Shown one piece after another: positions 8,269-14,948 of a DNA stretch of 34,275 nucleotides. The stretch lies in the NCBI GenBank assembly GCA_947178505.1, contig CAMWYR010000022.1:1-34275 (forward strand). The letters run 5' to 3'. The position numbers and the translations under genes were made by a program. This DNA comes from an uncultured Muribaculaceae bacterium (GTDB lineage: Bacteria; Bacteroidota; Bacteroidia; Bacteroidales; Muribaculaceae). Each line of letters starts with the position of its first letter. The first letter of the stretch is position 1. The notes under the pieces were generated by a model. It was not told the DNA's origin. It did no database searches and worked only from the letters and a program-made list of their open reading frames with translations.

Positions 8269-10035
8269 ATGTATAGAAATAGGACATGCGGCGAGTTGCG
8301 ACTCGCCGACGCCGGCAAGAGCGTAAAGCTCGCCGGATGGGTGCAACGTGTTCGCAAGATGGGCGGAATGACCTTTGTCGACGTCCGCGACCGCTATGGC
8401 ATCACACAGGTAGTTTTCAGCAACGAGAGCAATCCCGAACTTGCAGAACGCGCCAATAAGCTGGGCCGCGAATTCGTGGTGCAGATAGAAGGCGAAGTAA
8501 AGGAGCGCAGTTCTAAGAATGCCAATATCCCGACAGGTGATATTGAAGTGATAGCCAACGATCTGCGCGTGCTTAACCGCAGTGAGGTTCCCCCCTTCAC
8601 CATTGAAGATAAGACCGATGGGGGCGATGATCTGCGCATGAAGTACCGCTATCTCGACCTGCGTCGCCCGACCGTCCGCAAGAATCTTGAGCTCCGTCAT
8701 AAGATGGCCTTCGAGATCCGCCGTTACCTTGATTCTAAAGATTTTCTTGAGGTTGAGACTCCGATTCTCGTAAAGTCGACTCCCGAGGGAGCCCGCGACT
8801 TCGTCGTGCCTTCGCGTATGAACCCCGGAGAATTCTATGCCCTTCCCCAGTCGCCTCAGCTTTTCAAGCAGCTGCTGATGGTGTCGGGCTTCGACCGCTA
8901 TTTCCAGATTGCAAAGTGCTTTCGCGATGAAGACCTCCGCGCCGACCGTCAGCCCGAGTTCACGCAGATCGACTGCGAGATGAGCTATGTGGAGCAGGAA
9001 GACGTGATCGAGATGTTCGAGGGTCTCGTGAAGCATATCTTCAAATATGTAAAGAATATCGACTTCACCGAACCCTTCCCGCGAATCACGTGGGCAGACG
9101 CCATGGCACGCTATGGTTCCGACAAGCCCGACATCCGCTTCGGTATGGAGTTTGAGGAGCTCACCGACCTGGCCAAGGGCCATGGTTTCAGTGTAGTGGA
9201 TGATGCTGAGTTAACCGTGGGCATCGTGGCTCCCGGCTGCGCCGACTACACGCGTAAGCAGATCGACCAGCTGACCGAATTCGTAAAGCGTCCGCAAGTA
9301 GGCGCCAAAGGCCTGATGTGGGTTAAATTCGAACCTGATGGTTCGGTGAAGAGTTCCGTCGGCAAATTCTTTACAGAAGAAGAGCTCCGCGCATGGGGCG
9401 AGAAAAGTGGTGCGAAGCCCGGAGATCTCCTGCTGGTGATGAGCGGCGAGGCCATGAAGACCCGCAAGCAGCTCTGCGAGCTCCGTCTTGAGATGGGCAA
9501 CCGCCTCGGACTTCGCGACAGGAATGTGTTCGCCCCACTTTGGGTGATCGACTTCCCCCTCTTCGAGTGGGATGAGGAAACTCAGCGTTATTATGCGATG
9601 CACCACCCCTTCACGGCACCCAACCCCGAGGATGTGCCGCTGCTTCATTCCGACACAGGCAAAGTGCGTGCGACCGCATACGATATCGTTGTAAACGGCA
9701 CCGAGCTCGGCGGCGGTTCAATCCGAATTCATGATGCCCAGCTTCAGGACACGATGTTCGAGCTTCTCGGCTTCACTCCCGAGCGTGCGAAGGAGCAGTT
9801 CGGTTTCCTGATGGATGCGTTCAAATATGGGGCTCCGCCTCACGGCGGTCTTGCACTCGGGTTCGACCGCTTCGTGTCGATTCTCGCCGGCCTTGACACC
9901 ATCCGCGATGTCATAGCGTTCCCGAAGAATAATTCCGGTCGCGACGTGATGAACGAAAGCCCGTCGCCGATCGATCAGGAACAGCTCGACGAACTTCAGA
10001 TAGCCCTTGCTCCCACGCCTGAGACAAAGAAATGA
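8269..10035 (+). CDS. aspS: Aspartate-tRNA ligase
   Basis: AspRS charges tRNA-Asp with aspartate. The 588-residue bacterial-type enzyme shows, in order: the N-terminal OB-fold anticodon-binding domain (L-A-G-W-V-Q-R-V-R with F-V-D-V-R-D-R-Y-G), class II motif 1, the [11 protein letters not shown] segment, motif 2 ([18 protein letters not shown]), the bacterial insertion domain, and motif 3 ([10 protein letters not shown]). An in-frame ATG at 8227 would add 14 residues, but the -7 box ends at 8218 and bacterial AspRS proteins typically start at M-Y-R-x-x-x-C-G-E-L, so 8269 is chosen. Its stop overlaps the start of the next gene by 4 bases. Confidence 0.97.
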   Translation: MYRNRTCGELRLADAGKSVKLAGWVQRVRKMGGMTFVDVRDRYGITQVVFSNESNPELAERANKLGREFVVQIEGEVKERSSKNANIPTGDIEVIANDLRVLNRSEVPPFTIEDKTDGGDDLRMKYRYLDLRRPTVRKNLELRHKMAFEIRRYLDSKDFLEVETPILVKSTPEGARDFVVPSRMNPGEFYALPQSPQLFKQLLMVSGFDRYFQIAKCFRDEDLRADRQPEFTQIDCEMSYVEQEDVIEMFEGLVKHIFKYVKNIDFTEPFPRITWADAMARYGSDKPDIRFGMEFEELTDLAKGHGFSVVDDAELTVGIVAPGCADYTRKQIDQLTEFVKRPQVGAKGLMWVKFEPDGSVKSSVGKFFTEEELRAWGEKSGAKPGDLLLVMSGEAMKTRKQLCELRLEMGNRLGLRDRNVFAPLWVIDFPLFEWDEETQRYYAMHHPFTAPNPEDVPLLHSDTGKVRATAYDIVVNGTELGGGSIRIHDAQLQDTMFELLGFTPERAKEQFGFLMDAFKYGAPPHGGLALGFDRFVSILAGLDTIRDVIAFPKNNSGRDVMNESPSPIDQEQLDELQIALAPTPETKK

Positions 10036-10814
10036 GAGTAAAGGATATCGCAGCAACTCTGGAAAGGTTCGCGCCTCTTCCGCTACAGGAAAGCTATGAC
10101 AATGCGGGGCTTCAGGTGGGTCTTGCCGATGCTGAGGTGCATGCCGTGCTCCTCTGCCTCGATGTGACGGCGGAAGTGCTCGAGGAGGCTATACGCAGGA
10201 AGTGCGACATGGTCGTGTCGCACCATCCGCTGATCTTCCGCGGTCTTCGGAGCCTTACCGGTAGCGACGAGACTCAGCGTCTTGCCATGCGCGCGCTTGA
10301 GGCGGGAGTGGCGATCTATTCTGCCCATACGAATCTGGATTCGGCATGGAATGGAGTGAGCCATGAGATGGCTCATATTCTCGGAGTGAGCGATATCGAG
10401 GTGCTTCAGCCGATTGAAGGGAATCCGCGAGCCGGGCTCGGAGTGGTAGGCAACATCACGGCGACGCCGACACTTGAGTTGCTGCGGCGCATCAAGGAGA
10501 AATTCGGTGTCGAAGCCCTGCGCTACTCCTCACAGTCGAACCGCATCGTCGTGAAGCGAATAGCACTCTGCGGCGGCTCGGGAGCCTCGCTTATCGGTCG
10601 CGCGATCTCCGCCGGCGCCGACATGTACGTCACCGGCGATGTGAAATATCATGATTTCACAGGCTACGGGAAGGATATCGTGATCGCCGACATAGGCCAT
10701 TATGAGAGCGAACTCTGCGCAATGCAGATCTTCTCGCGCATAATAAGGGAAAAGTATCCCGATCTCGTCGTCTACTTCTCTGAAGATCAGTCAGATCCTA
10801 TCGCCAAAATGTAG
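10032..10814 (+). CDS. Nif3-like dinuclear metal centre protein
   Basis: This is a 260-residue protein of the Nif3/YbgI (GTP cyclohydrolase I type 2 homologue) family, which forms toroidal hexamers with a two-metal site; the cellular role is unsettled. Metal-ligand candidates are in the expected places: S-H-H-P-L-I-F with His64/His65, A-H-T-N-L-D with Asp103, and G-H-Y-E-S-E near the C-terminus with His223 and Glu227. The length matches the short form without the PII-like insert present in many Firmicutes homologues. Its ATG overlaps the aspS stop codon (ATGA), so translation is coupled to aspS, and the zinc-ribbon gene follows after 53 bases. Confidence 0.92.
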   Translation: MRVKDIAATLERFAPLPLQESYDNAGLQVGLADAEVHAVLLCLDVTAEVLEEAIRRKCDMVVSHHPLIFRGLRSLTGSDETQRLAMRALEAGVAIYSAHTNLDSAWNGVSHEMAHILGVSDIEVLQPIEGNPRAGLGVVGNITATPTLELLRRIKEKFGVEALRYSSQSNRIVVKRIALCGGSGASLIGRAISAGADMYVTGDVKYHDFTGYGKDIVIADIGHYESELCAMQIFSRIIREKYPDLVVYFSEDQSDPIAKM

Positions 10815-10867
10815 GCTCCGGCTCCGGAAAGGGCATAAAGAAAAGAAATATTGATACCGATTATAAT

Positions 10868-11686
10868 ATGGCAGACAAGAAAAACGAAAAAGAGCACAGT
10901 GTCGAGGAGCGTCTCAAGACTCTTTATGAACTCCAGACTATACTTTCGGAGATCGACCACTTCAAGAATCTCCGCGGCGAACTTCCCAATGAGGTAAAAG
11001 ACCGCGAAGATGAGATTGTGCGTTTTCAGACCCGCATCAATAAATTTGAGGAGGAGATCGCGAATCAGCGGGATCTCATCGCAAAGAAAGAAGCCGATAT
11101 CAAGGATCGCACGCAGAAGATCGCACGCTATGAGGAGCAGATCAACAACGTGCGCAACAACCGCGAATTCACCTTCCTTGAAAAGGAGAAGGAATTCGAA
11201 AGCCTTGAGATCCAGCTTAATGAGAAGAATATCCGCGATGCGCGTCATAAGATCGAGGAGCTCGAGGGGGCAATCGCCCGCAACCGCGAGGAGCTGACCG
11301 ACAACGAGCATATTCTTGAGCAGAAGAAAGTTGAGCTCAATGAGATCGTGTCGGAGACTAAGCAGCAGGAGGAGACTCTGATGCTCCGGGCCAAAGAACT
11401 CGAGAAGGAAATCGACGATTACACACTGGCTGCATTCAAGCGTATCCGCAAGAATGCCCGCAACGGTCTCGGCATCGTGACAGTGCAGCGTAACGCATGC
11501 GGAGGCTGCTTCAACCGCATCCCGCCGCAGCGTCAGCTCGAAATCAAGATGCATAAGAAGGTGATCGTATGTGAATACTGCGGCCGCATCATGATCGACG
11601 CGGCGCTCGCCGGCATCGAGGAGATTCCGGAAGAGAAGGTAGAGACAAAGAAGCGTGTCGTACGCCCCAAGAAGGCCACACTCTGA
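10868..11686 (+). CDS. Coiled-coil protein with C4 zinc ribbon
   Basis: The first ~185 residues of this 272-residue protein are highly charged with heptad-like spacing, predicting a long coiled-coil hairpin. A C-terminal zinc ribbon follows, with Cys211-x2-Cys214 (C-G-G-C-F) and Cys235-x2-Cys238 (C-E-Y-C-G-R), then a basic tail. This is the architecture of the C4-type zinc-ribbon family (formerly DUF164) that often sits next to nif3 genes in Bacteroidota. No enzymatic activity is established; nucleic-acid or protein binding is usually assumed. It is probably the last gene of aspS-nif3-zinc ribbon, since a hairpin follows directly. Confidence 0.88.
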   Translation: MADKKNEKEHSVEERLKTLYELQTILSEIDHFKNLRGELPNEVKDREDEIVRFQTRINKFEEEIANQRDLIAKKEADIKDRTQKIARYEEQINNVRNNREFTFLEKEKEFESLEIQLNEKNIRDARHKIEELEGAIARNREELTDNEHILEQKKVELNEIVSETKQQEETLMLRAKELEKEIDDYTLAAFKRIRKNARNGLGIVTVQRNACGGCFNRIPPQRQLEIKMHKKVIVCEYCGRIMIDAALAGIEEIPEEKVETKKRVVRPKKATL

Positions 11687-11693
11687 TAAAAAA

Positions 11694-11722
11694 ATGGAGA
11701 GAGGCCCGGGGTCTCTCTCCAT
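11694..11722 (+). terminator. Hairpin after the zinc-ribbon gene
   Basis: A 10-base perfect stem (11694-11703 with 11713-11722) encloses a GC-rich 9-base loop. It is preceded by a run of seven A residues and starts 8 bases after the stop codon. The downstream side is AT-rich but has no pure T-run. Confidence 0.7.
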
Positions 11723-11878
11723 TCATTATAAAAAGCAATTGTATATACTGTATCACTTAAACCAATAGGCAGTTGAGAAGAATCAATCAGATAAGTCTTG
11801 ATGGTAATTAAATAATAATGAGGGGTAACTCCCGGCAGGAAATTCTTTTCAACAGCAATCAAAATCGGGGAATCATAT

Positions 11879-12211
11879 ATGTATTTTGTACGCAAAACAT
11901 TTGAATTCAGCGCAGCCCATCGCCTTGAGCTTAATTATCAGAGTCAGTGCTCGCAGATGCACGGGCATAACTGGATAGTGACAGTGGAATGTAAATCAGA
12001 GCAACTCGATGAAAACGGTATGGTGGTAGACTTTTCGCTGATCAAGAAGAAAGTGATCGAGATGGTCGACCACAAGTTGCTTAACGATGTACTCAAATTC
12101 AATCCAACGGCAGAAAACATAGCCCGATGGATAGTTGACCTTGTGCCTAATTGCTATCGTGCGGAAGTGCAGGAGAGTCAGGGCAACTGGGCATGCTACG
12201 AAAAGGAATGA
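11879..12211 (+). CDS. queD: 6-carboxytetrahydropterin synthase
   Basis: QueD converts dihydroneopterin triphosphate to 6-carboxy-tetrahydropterin in the preQ1/queuosine pathway. The short 110-residue form has the zinc ligands: F-S-A-A-H-R with His15, and M-H-G-H-N-W with His28 and His30. The catalytic Cys24 lies just before, and Glu in V-Q-E-S-Q-G-N near the end completes the active site. It opens the queD-queE-queC cluster; its stop overlaps the queE start by 4 bases. The 156-base upstream spacer is AT-rich and holds a small GGG-TAA-CTCCC element near 11823-11833, but no known preQ1 aptamer or good promoter could be recognised. Confidence 0.94.
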   Translation: MYFVRKTFEFSAAHRLELNYQSQCSQMHGHNWIVTVECKSEQLDENGMVVDFSLIKKKVIEMVDHKLLNDVLKFNPTAENIARWIVDLVPNCYRAEVQESQGNWACYEKE

Positions 12212-12807
12212 GGAAAATAAATGAGATCTTCTACTCGCTTCAGGGCGAGGGTCATCACACCGGCTATCCGTCGGTGTTTATACGTTTTTCAGGTTGCAAC
12301 CTGAAGTGTCCGTTCTGCGACACGCGCCATGAAAGCGGCATCTTTATGGATGACGATGCTATCGTGCGTGCGGTGAATCTGTATAATGCCGGATGGATCG
12401 TTCTGACCGGGGGCGAACCGGGCCTCTTCATCGACAGCGACTTCATTCACCTTCTCAAGCGCGCCACAGGCAAGAAGGTGGCAATCGAGACCAACGGGAC
12501 GTGCGAACTGCCGGAGGGTATCGACTGGATTACGGTGTCGCCGAAGACAGGAATCTGTGGCGAAGGGGATGCCACGCTGAAGGTGGCGCGGGCGGATGAG
12601 ATAAAAGTGGTCGACACGGGGCAGCCGCTGGAGGATTACTTTTCGCTCGCCTGCCGCGGAGAGCATACGCTGATGTATCTCCAGCCATGCTACGTGGCAG
12701 AACCGGAGGAATGCGAGGCTAACCGTCTGCGCACAGTGCGCCGCGTGCTCGCGGATCCCCGATGGACGCTTTCGGTGCAGCTCCACAGATTCTTAGGGAT
12801 TCCCTGA
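12208..12807 (+). CDS. queE: 7-carboxy-7-deazaguanine synthase
   Basis: QueE is a radical-SAM enzyme that contracts the ring of 6-carboxy-tetrahydropterin to 7-carboxy-7-deazaguanine. The 199-residue protein starts with the usual I-F-Y-S-L-Q-G-E-G segment. It has the [4Fe-4S] motif C-N-L-K-C-P-F-C (Cys30, Cys34, Cys37), the L-T-G-G-E-P motif near residue 70, E-T-N-G-T, and W-I-T-V-S-P-K. The frame is open further upstream (ATG at 12151), but the ATG at 12208, overlapping the queD stop by 4 bases, places the family N-terminus correctly. The C-terminus S-V-Q-L-H-R-F-L-G-I-P is typical. Confidence 0.95.
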   Translation: MRKINEIFYSLQGEGHHTGYPSVFIRFSGCNLKCPFCDTRHESGIFMDDDAIVRAVNLYNAGWIVLTGGEPGLFIDSDFIHLLKRATGKKVAIETNGTCELPEGIDWITVSPKTGICGEGDATLKVARADEIKVVDTGQPLEDYFSLACRGEHTLMYLQPCYVAEPEECEANRLRTVRRVLADPRWTLSVQLHRFLGIP

Positions 12808-12873
12808 CCCCTGCGACTTAACAGATAATGAGAATATCACATCGCGGAGATCTCTCCGCCCAGCGTAAATAAA

Positions 12874-13527
12874 ATGAAAGATTCCGTATTAGTGCTGTCA
12901 GGCGGGATGGATTCAGTCACACTCCTGCACGACTATAAAGAGAGAGTGGCGCTGGCCGTCACCTTTGACTATGGGTCCAATCATAACGCACGCGAAATCG
13001 AATGCGCGCGCAGGCAATGCGAGTTGCTCGGAATCGAGCATCTTGTGATTCCGCTCGAATTTATGGGCCGTTATTTCCGGAGCTCCCTGCTCTCGGGGGG
13101 TGATGCTATTCCCGACGGCCACTATGAGGATGAGAACATGAAGAGCACCGTAGTGCCCTTCCGCAACGGCATAATGCTTGCCGTAGCATGCGGCCTCGCC
13201 GAGAGCCGCGATCTGAAGCATGTTATGATCGCCAACCATGGAGGCGACCATGCCATATATCCCGACTGCCGAGGAGGATTTATCAGCGCCATGAGCAGCG
13301 CTATGAAAGAGGGCACCTACGACGGAGTGACTATCCTGGCGCCATATACGGATATAACAAAAACCGACATCGCCAGACGCGGTGGCAACATCGGTGTGGA
13401 TTATTCGCTCACTTATTCATGCTATAAGGGAGGCGAAAAGCATTGTGGCGTCTGCGGCACCTGCACCGAACGGAAAGAGGCTTTCCGCGATGCCGGGCTT
13501 GACGACCCGACTGAGTATCTTGCATGA
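12874..13527 (+). CDS. queC: 7-cyano-7-deazaguanine synthase
   Basis: QueC makes preQ0 from 7-carboxy-7-deazaguanine, ATP and ammonia. The 217-residue protein has the ATP-pyrophosphatase P-loop S-G-G-M-D-S (residues 9-14), the F-D-Y-G-S-N-H segment, V-P-F-R-N-G, and a C-terminal zinc site formed by Cys183, Cys191, Cys194 and Cys197 (C-Y-K-G-G and C-G-V-C-G-T-C). It lies 66 bases after queE; that gap holds a small hairpin (GCGGAGA/TCTCCGC, 12844-12859) that could be a processing or attenuation site. It is followed by a convergent small gene rather than by queF. Confidence 0.96.
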   Translation: MKDSVLVLSGGMDSVTLLHDYKERVALAVTFDYGSNHNAREIECARRQCELLGIEHLVIPLEFMGRYFRSSLLSGGDAIPDGHYEDENMKSTVVPFRNGIMLAVACGLAESRDLKHVMIANHGGDHAIYPDCRGGFISAMSSAMKEGTYDGVTILAPYTDITKTDIARRGGNIGVDYSLTYSCYKGGEKHCGVCGTCTERKEAFRDAGLDDPTEYLA

Positions 13528-13566
13528 GGAGATGGCGCGTGTCGGCAGGCCCCCCACGCAAACAAT

Positions 13567-13803
13567 TTATTGCTCTGCGTATGAGAGAATTGTCGGACTC
13601 TGGACATCTACTCCATAGCGGGCTGCGAACTTAAGAATGTTTCTTGCAAGCTCTGGGCGCAACTCCTCCGGACAGTAACGAAAATAAGCCTCGGCGGCTC
13701 GCACATGGGCCGCATCAGGCATAGGATATTCCCGACGTTCCGGCAGACCAAACTCATCTGAAGGTATTTCACGGCGTTCAGCCGTGTCTAAAACATCACT
13801 CAT
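13567..13803 (-). CDS. Small protein, DUF6582-like
   Basis: This is a 78-residue protein on the strand opposite to the que genes. From about residue 16 it reads E-F-G-L-P-E-R-R-E-Y-P-M-P-D, then H-V-R-A-A-E-A-Y-F-R-Y and L-A-R-N-I-L-K-F-A-A. This L-P-x-x-R-x-Y-P-x-x-D-x-x-H-V-R-x-A pattern resembles a small helical module (DUF6582-like) I know from phage and host proteins, where it is often part of larger polypeptides; the assignment is from memory. The composition looks like a real protein: it has charged helices and no low-complexity runs. Function is unknown. It converges on queC and diverges from queF. Confidence 0.6.
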   Translation of the reverse strand: MSDVLDTAERREIPSDEFGLPERREYPMPDAAHVRAAEAYFRYCPEELRPELARNILKFAARYGVDVQSPTILSYAEQ

Positions 13804-13807
13804 AATT

Positions 13808-13837
13808 CTTGATTTTGATAAATTTTTTATAACTTTG
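13808..13837 (+). promoter_or_regulatory. queF promoter (Bacteroidota type)
   Basis: TAACTTTG at 13830-13837 matches the -7 consensus perfectly, with CTTG at 13808-13811 18 bases upstream. It implies a start near 13844 and a leader of about 140 bases before queF. This gives queF its own promoter, separate from queD-queE-queC. Confidence 0.7.
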
Positions 13838-13843
13838 TAGGAA

Positions 13844-13982
13844 GGCCGATGCCTCCTGGCATCGCTCCTTTGATGTTATAACACTTCCGGTAATAAAGCG
13901 GTTTAGTCCCCTGCCGTTTCAGTAAGTGTTAATCTAATTTATTGAATATTAAAGAAGTTAAACGTTGATAAAAGAGATAAAG
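13844..13982 (+). promoter_or_regulatory. Structured leader of queF, possible riboregulator
   Basis: From the inferred transcript start, the leader opens with a 7-base stem and 4-base loop (13847-13853 with 13858-13864). A second domain follows, closed by a perfect 8-base pairing of 13879-13886 with 13924-13931, which encloses a smaller stem (13896-13901 with 13914-13919, one G-U pair). It does not match the preQ1-I consensus I know. A role in sensing preQ1 or preQ0 is only inference from its position. Confidence 0.35.
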
Positions 13983-14450
13983 ATGCGCACCGAAAAAGAA
14001 CTCGAGGGAGTGACTCTGCTGGGCAACCAGGGCACGGTCTACTCCGACAATTACGCACCCGGCGTGCTTGAGACATTCGACAACAAGCATGAAGAGAATG
14101 AATACGTAGTGCGTTTTGACTGCCCTGAATTCACGACGCTTTGCCCGAAGACCGGGCAGCCCGACTTCGGCCATATCTATATCAACTATATTCCGCGAAA
14201 GAAAATGGTGGAGAGCAAGAGTCTTAAGCTCTATCTCTTCAGCTTCCGCAACCACGGAGACTTTCATGAAGATTGCGTCAACATCATCATGAAAGATCTC
14301 CGCAACCTTATGGATCCCCGATACATCGAGGTTGAGGGCCGCTTCATGCCCCGCGGCGGCATAAGCATCCATCCCTTCGCCAACTGGGGCGACGATCAAC
14401 ATAAAGAACTCGAGAAGGAACGCCGACTCCAGGCATTCAGCACAAAGTAA
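13983..14450 (+). CDS. queF: NADPH-dependent preQ0 reductase
   Basis: QueF reduces the nitrile of preQ0 to the aminomethyl group of preQ1 using NADPH. The 155-residue protein is the short, single-domain type. It has the catalytic Cys54 in [11 protein letters not shown] with Asp61, the family motif E-S-K-S-L-K-L-Y (residues 78-85), and H-G-D-F-H-E-D. A TTG start at 13965 would add six residues; the ATG at 13983, preceded by an A/G-rich stretch, is preferred. It completes a full GTP-derived preQ1 branch with the three upstream genes but has its own promoter and long leader. The next gene starts 11 bases after it. Confidence 0.93.
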   Translation: MRTEKELEGVTLLGNQGTVYSDNYAPGVLETFDNKHEENEYVVRFDCPEFTTLCPKTGQPDFGHIYINYIPRKKMVESKSLKLYLFSFRNHGDFHEDCVNIIMKDLRNLMDPRYIEVEGRFMPRGGISIHPFANWGDDQHKELEKERRLQAFSTK

Positions 14451-14461
14451 CAGCTAACGAA

Positions 14462-14872
14462 ATGACATATTATATCAGTATAAACGGGCGCGTAGTCGGC
14501 CCGATGAGTGCCCAGCAGATGATGGCATATAATGTGAACGAGAACACGCAGGTGAGCACCGACGGCTACAACTGGCAACCGCTCTTTGCCTTCCCCGAAC
14601 TGATGACAACCTTTCGCAGCTCGAAAGCCGGCAGCCTCGACTCCACCCGGATACTCTTCGGCATATTCGCTATCTTTCTCGGCACTTTAGGAGTGCAGTA
14701 TTTTATAATCGGAAAGGTGAAGGCCGGCATCTTCACCATTCTCATCTCACTCGTGACCTGCGGCGTATGGGAAATAATCACCCTTATCCAGGGCATCCTG
14801 GTTCTCTTCATGAGTGATGATGAGTTCAATCGCAAATACGTTGAGACGCCCAATACCTTCCCGCTGTTCTGA
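14462..14872 (+). CDS. GYF-like plus TM2 domain membrane protein
   Basis: The 136-residue protein begins with a GYF_2/DUF4339-like module (Y-Y-I-S-I-N-G-R-V-V-G-P-M-S-A-Q-Q-M, then T-x-V-S-T-D-G-Y-N-W-Q-P-L). It ends with a TM2 domain: a first helix with G-x-L-G-V-Q-Y-F-I-I-G-K, a short G-I-x-T-I-L-I-S-L-V-T-C-G turn, and W-E-I-I-T-L-I-Q-G-I-L. Proteins with this combination are frequent in Bacteroidota, but no molecular function is established. GYF modules usually bind proline-rich peptides, so a membrane-tethered adaptor is a reasonable guess. It sits directly after queF (11 bases) and 76 bases before parC. Confidence 0.85.
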   Translation: MTYYISINGRVVGPMSAQQMMAYNVNENTQVSTDGYNWQPLFAFPELMTTFRSSKAGSLDSTRILFGIFAIFLGTLGVQYFIIGKVKAGIFTILISLVTCGVWEIITLIQGILVLFMSDDEFNRKYVETPNTFPLF

Positions 14873-14948
14873 CCCTATTCTCCTCTCCTATCCTTTTCCT
14901 CATCTCCCTCAACTCTAACCGACAACCTGACACGCCTGACACCTTAAG

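Noticed and set aside
11723..11878. preQ1 riboswitch upstream of queD
   Set aside because: No match to the preQ1-I core or the A-rich tail could be found by eye; only a short GGG-TAA-CTCCC element is present.
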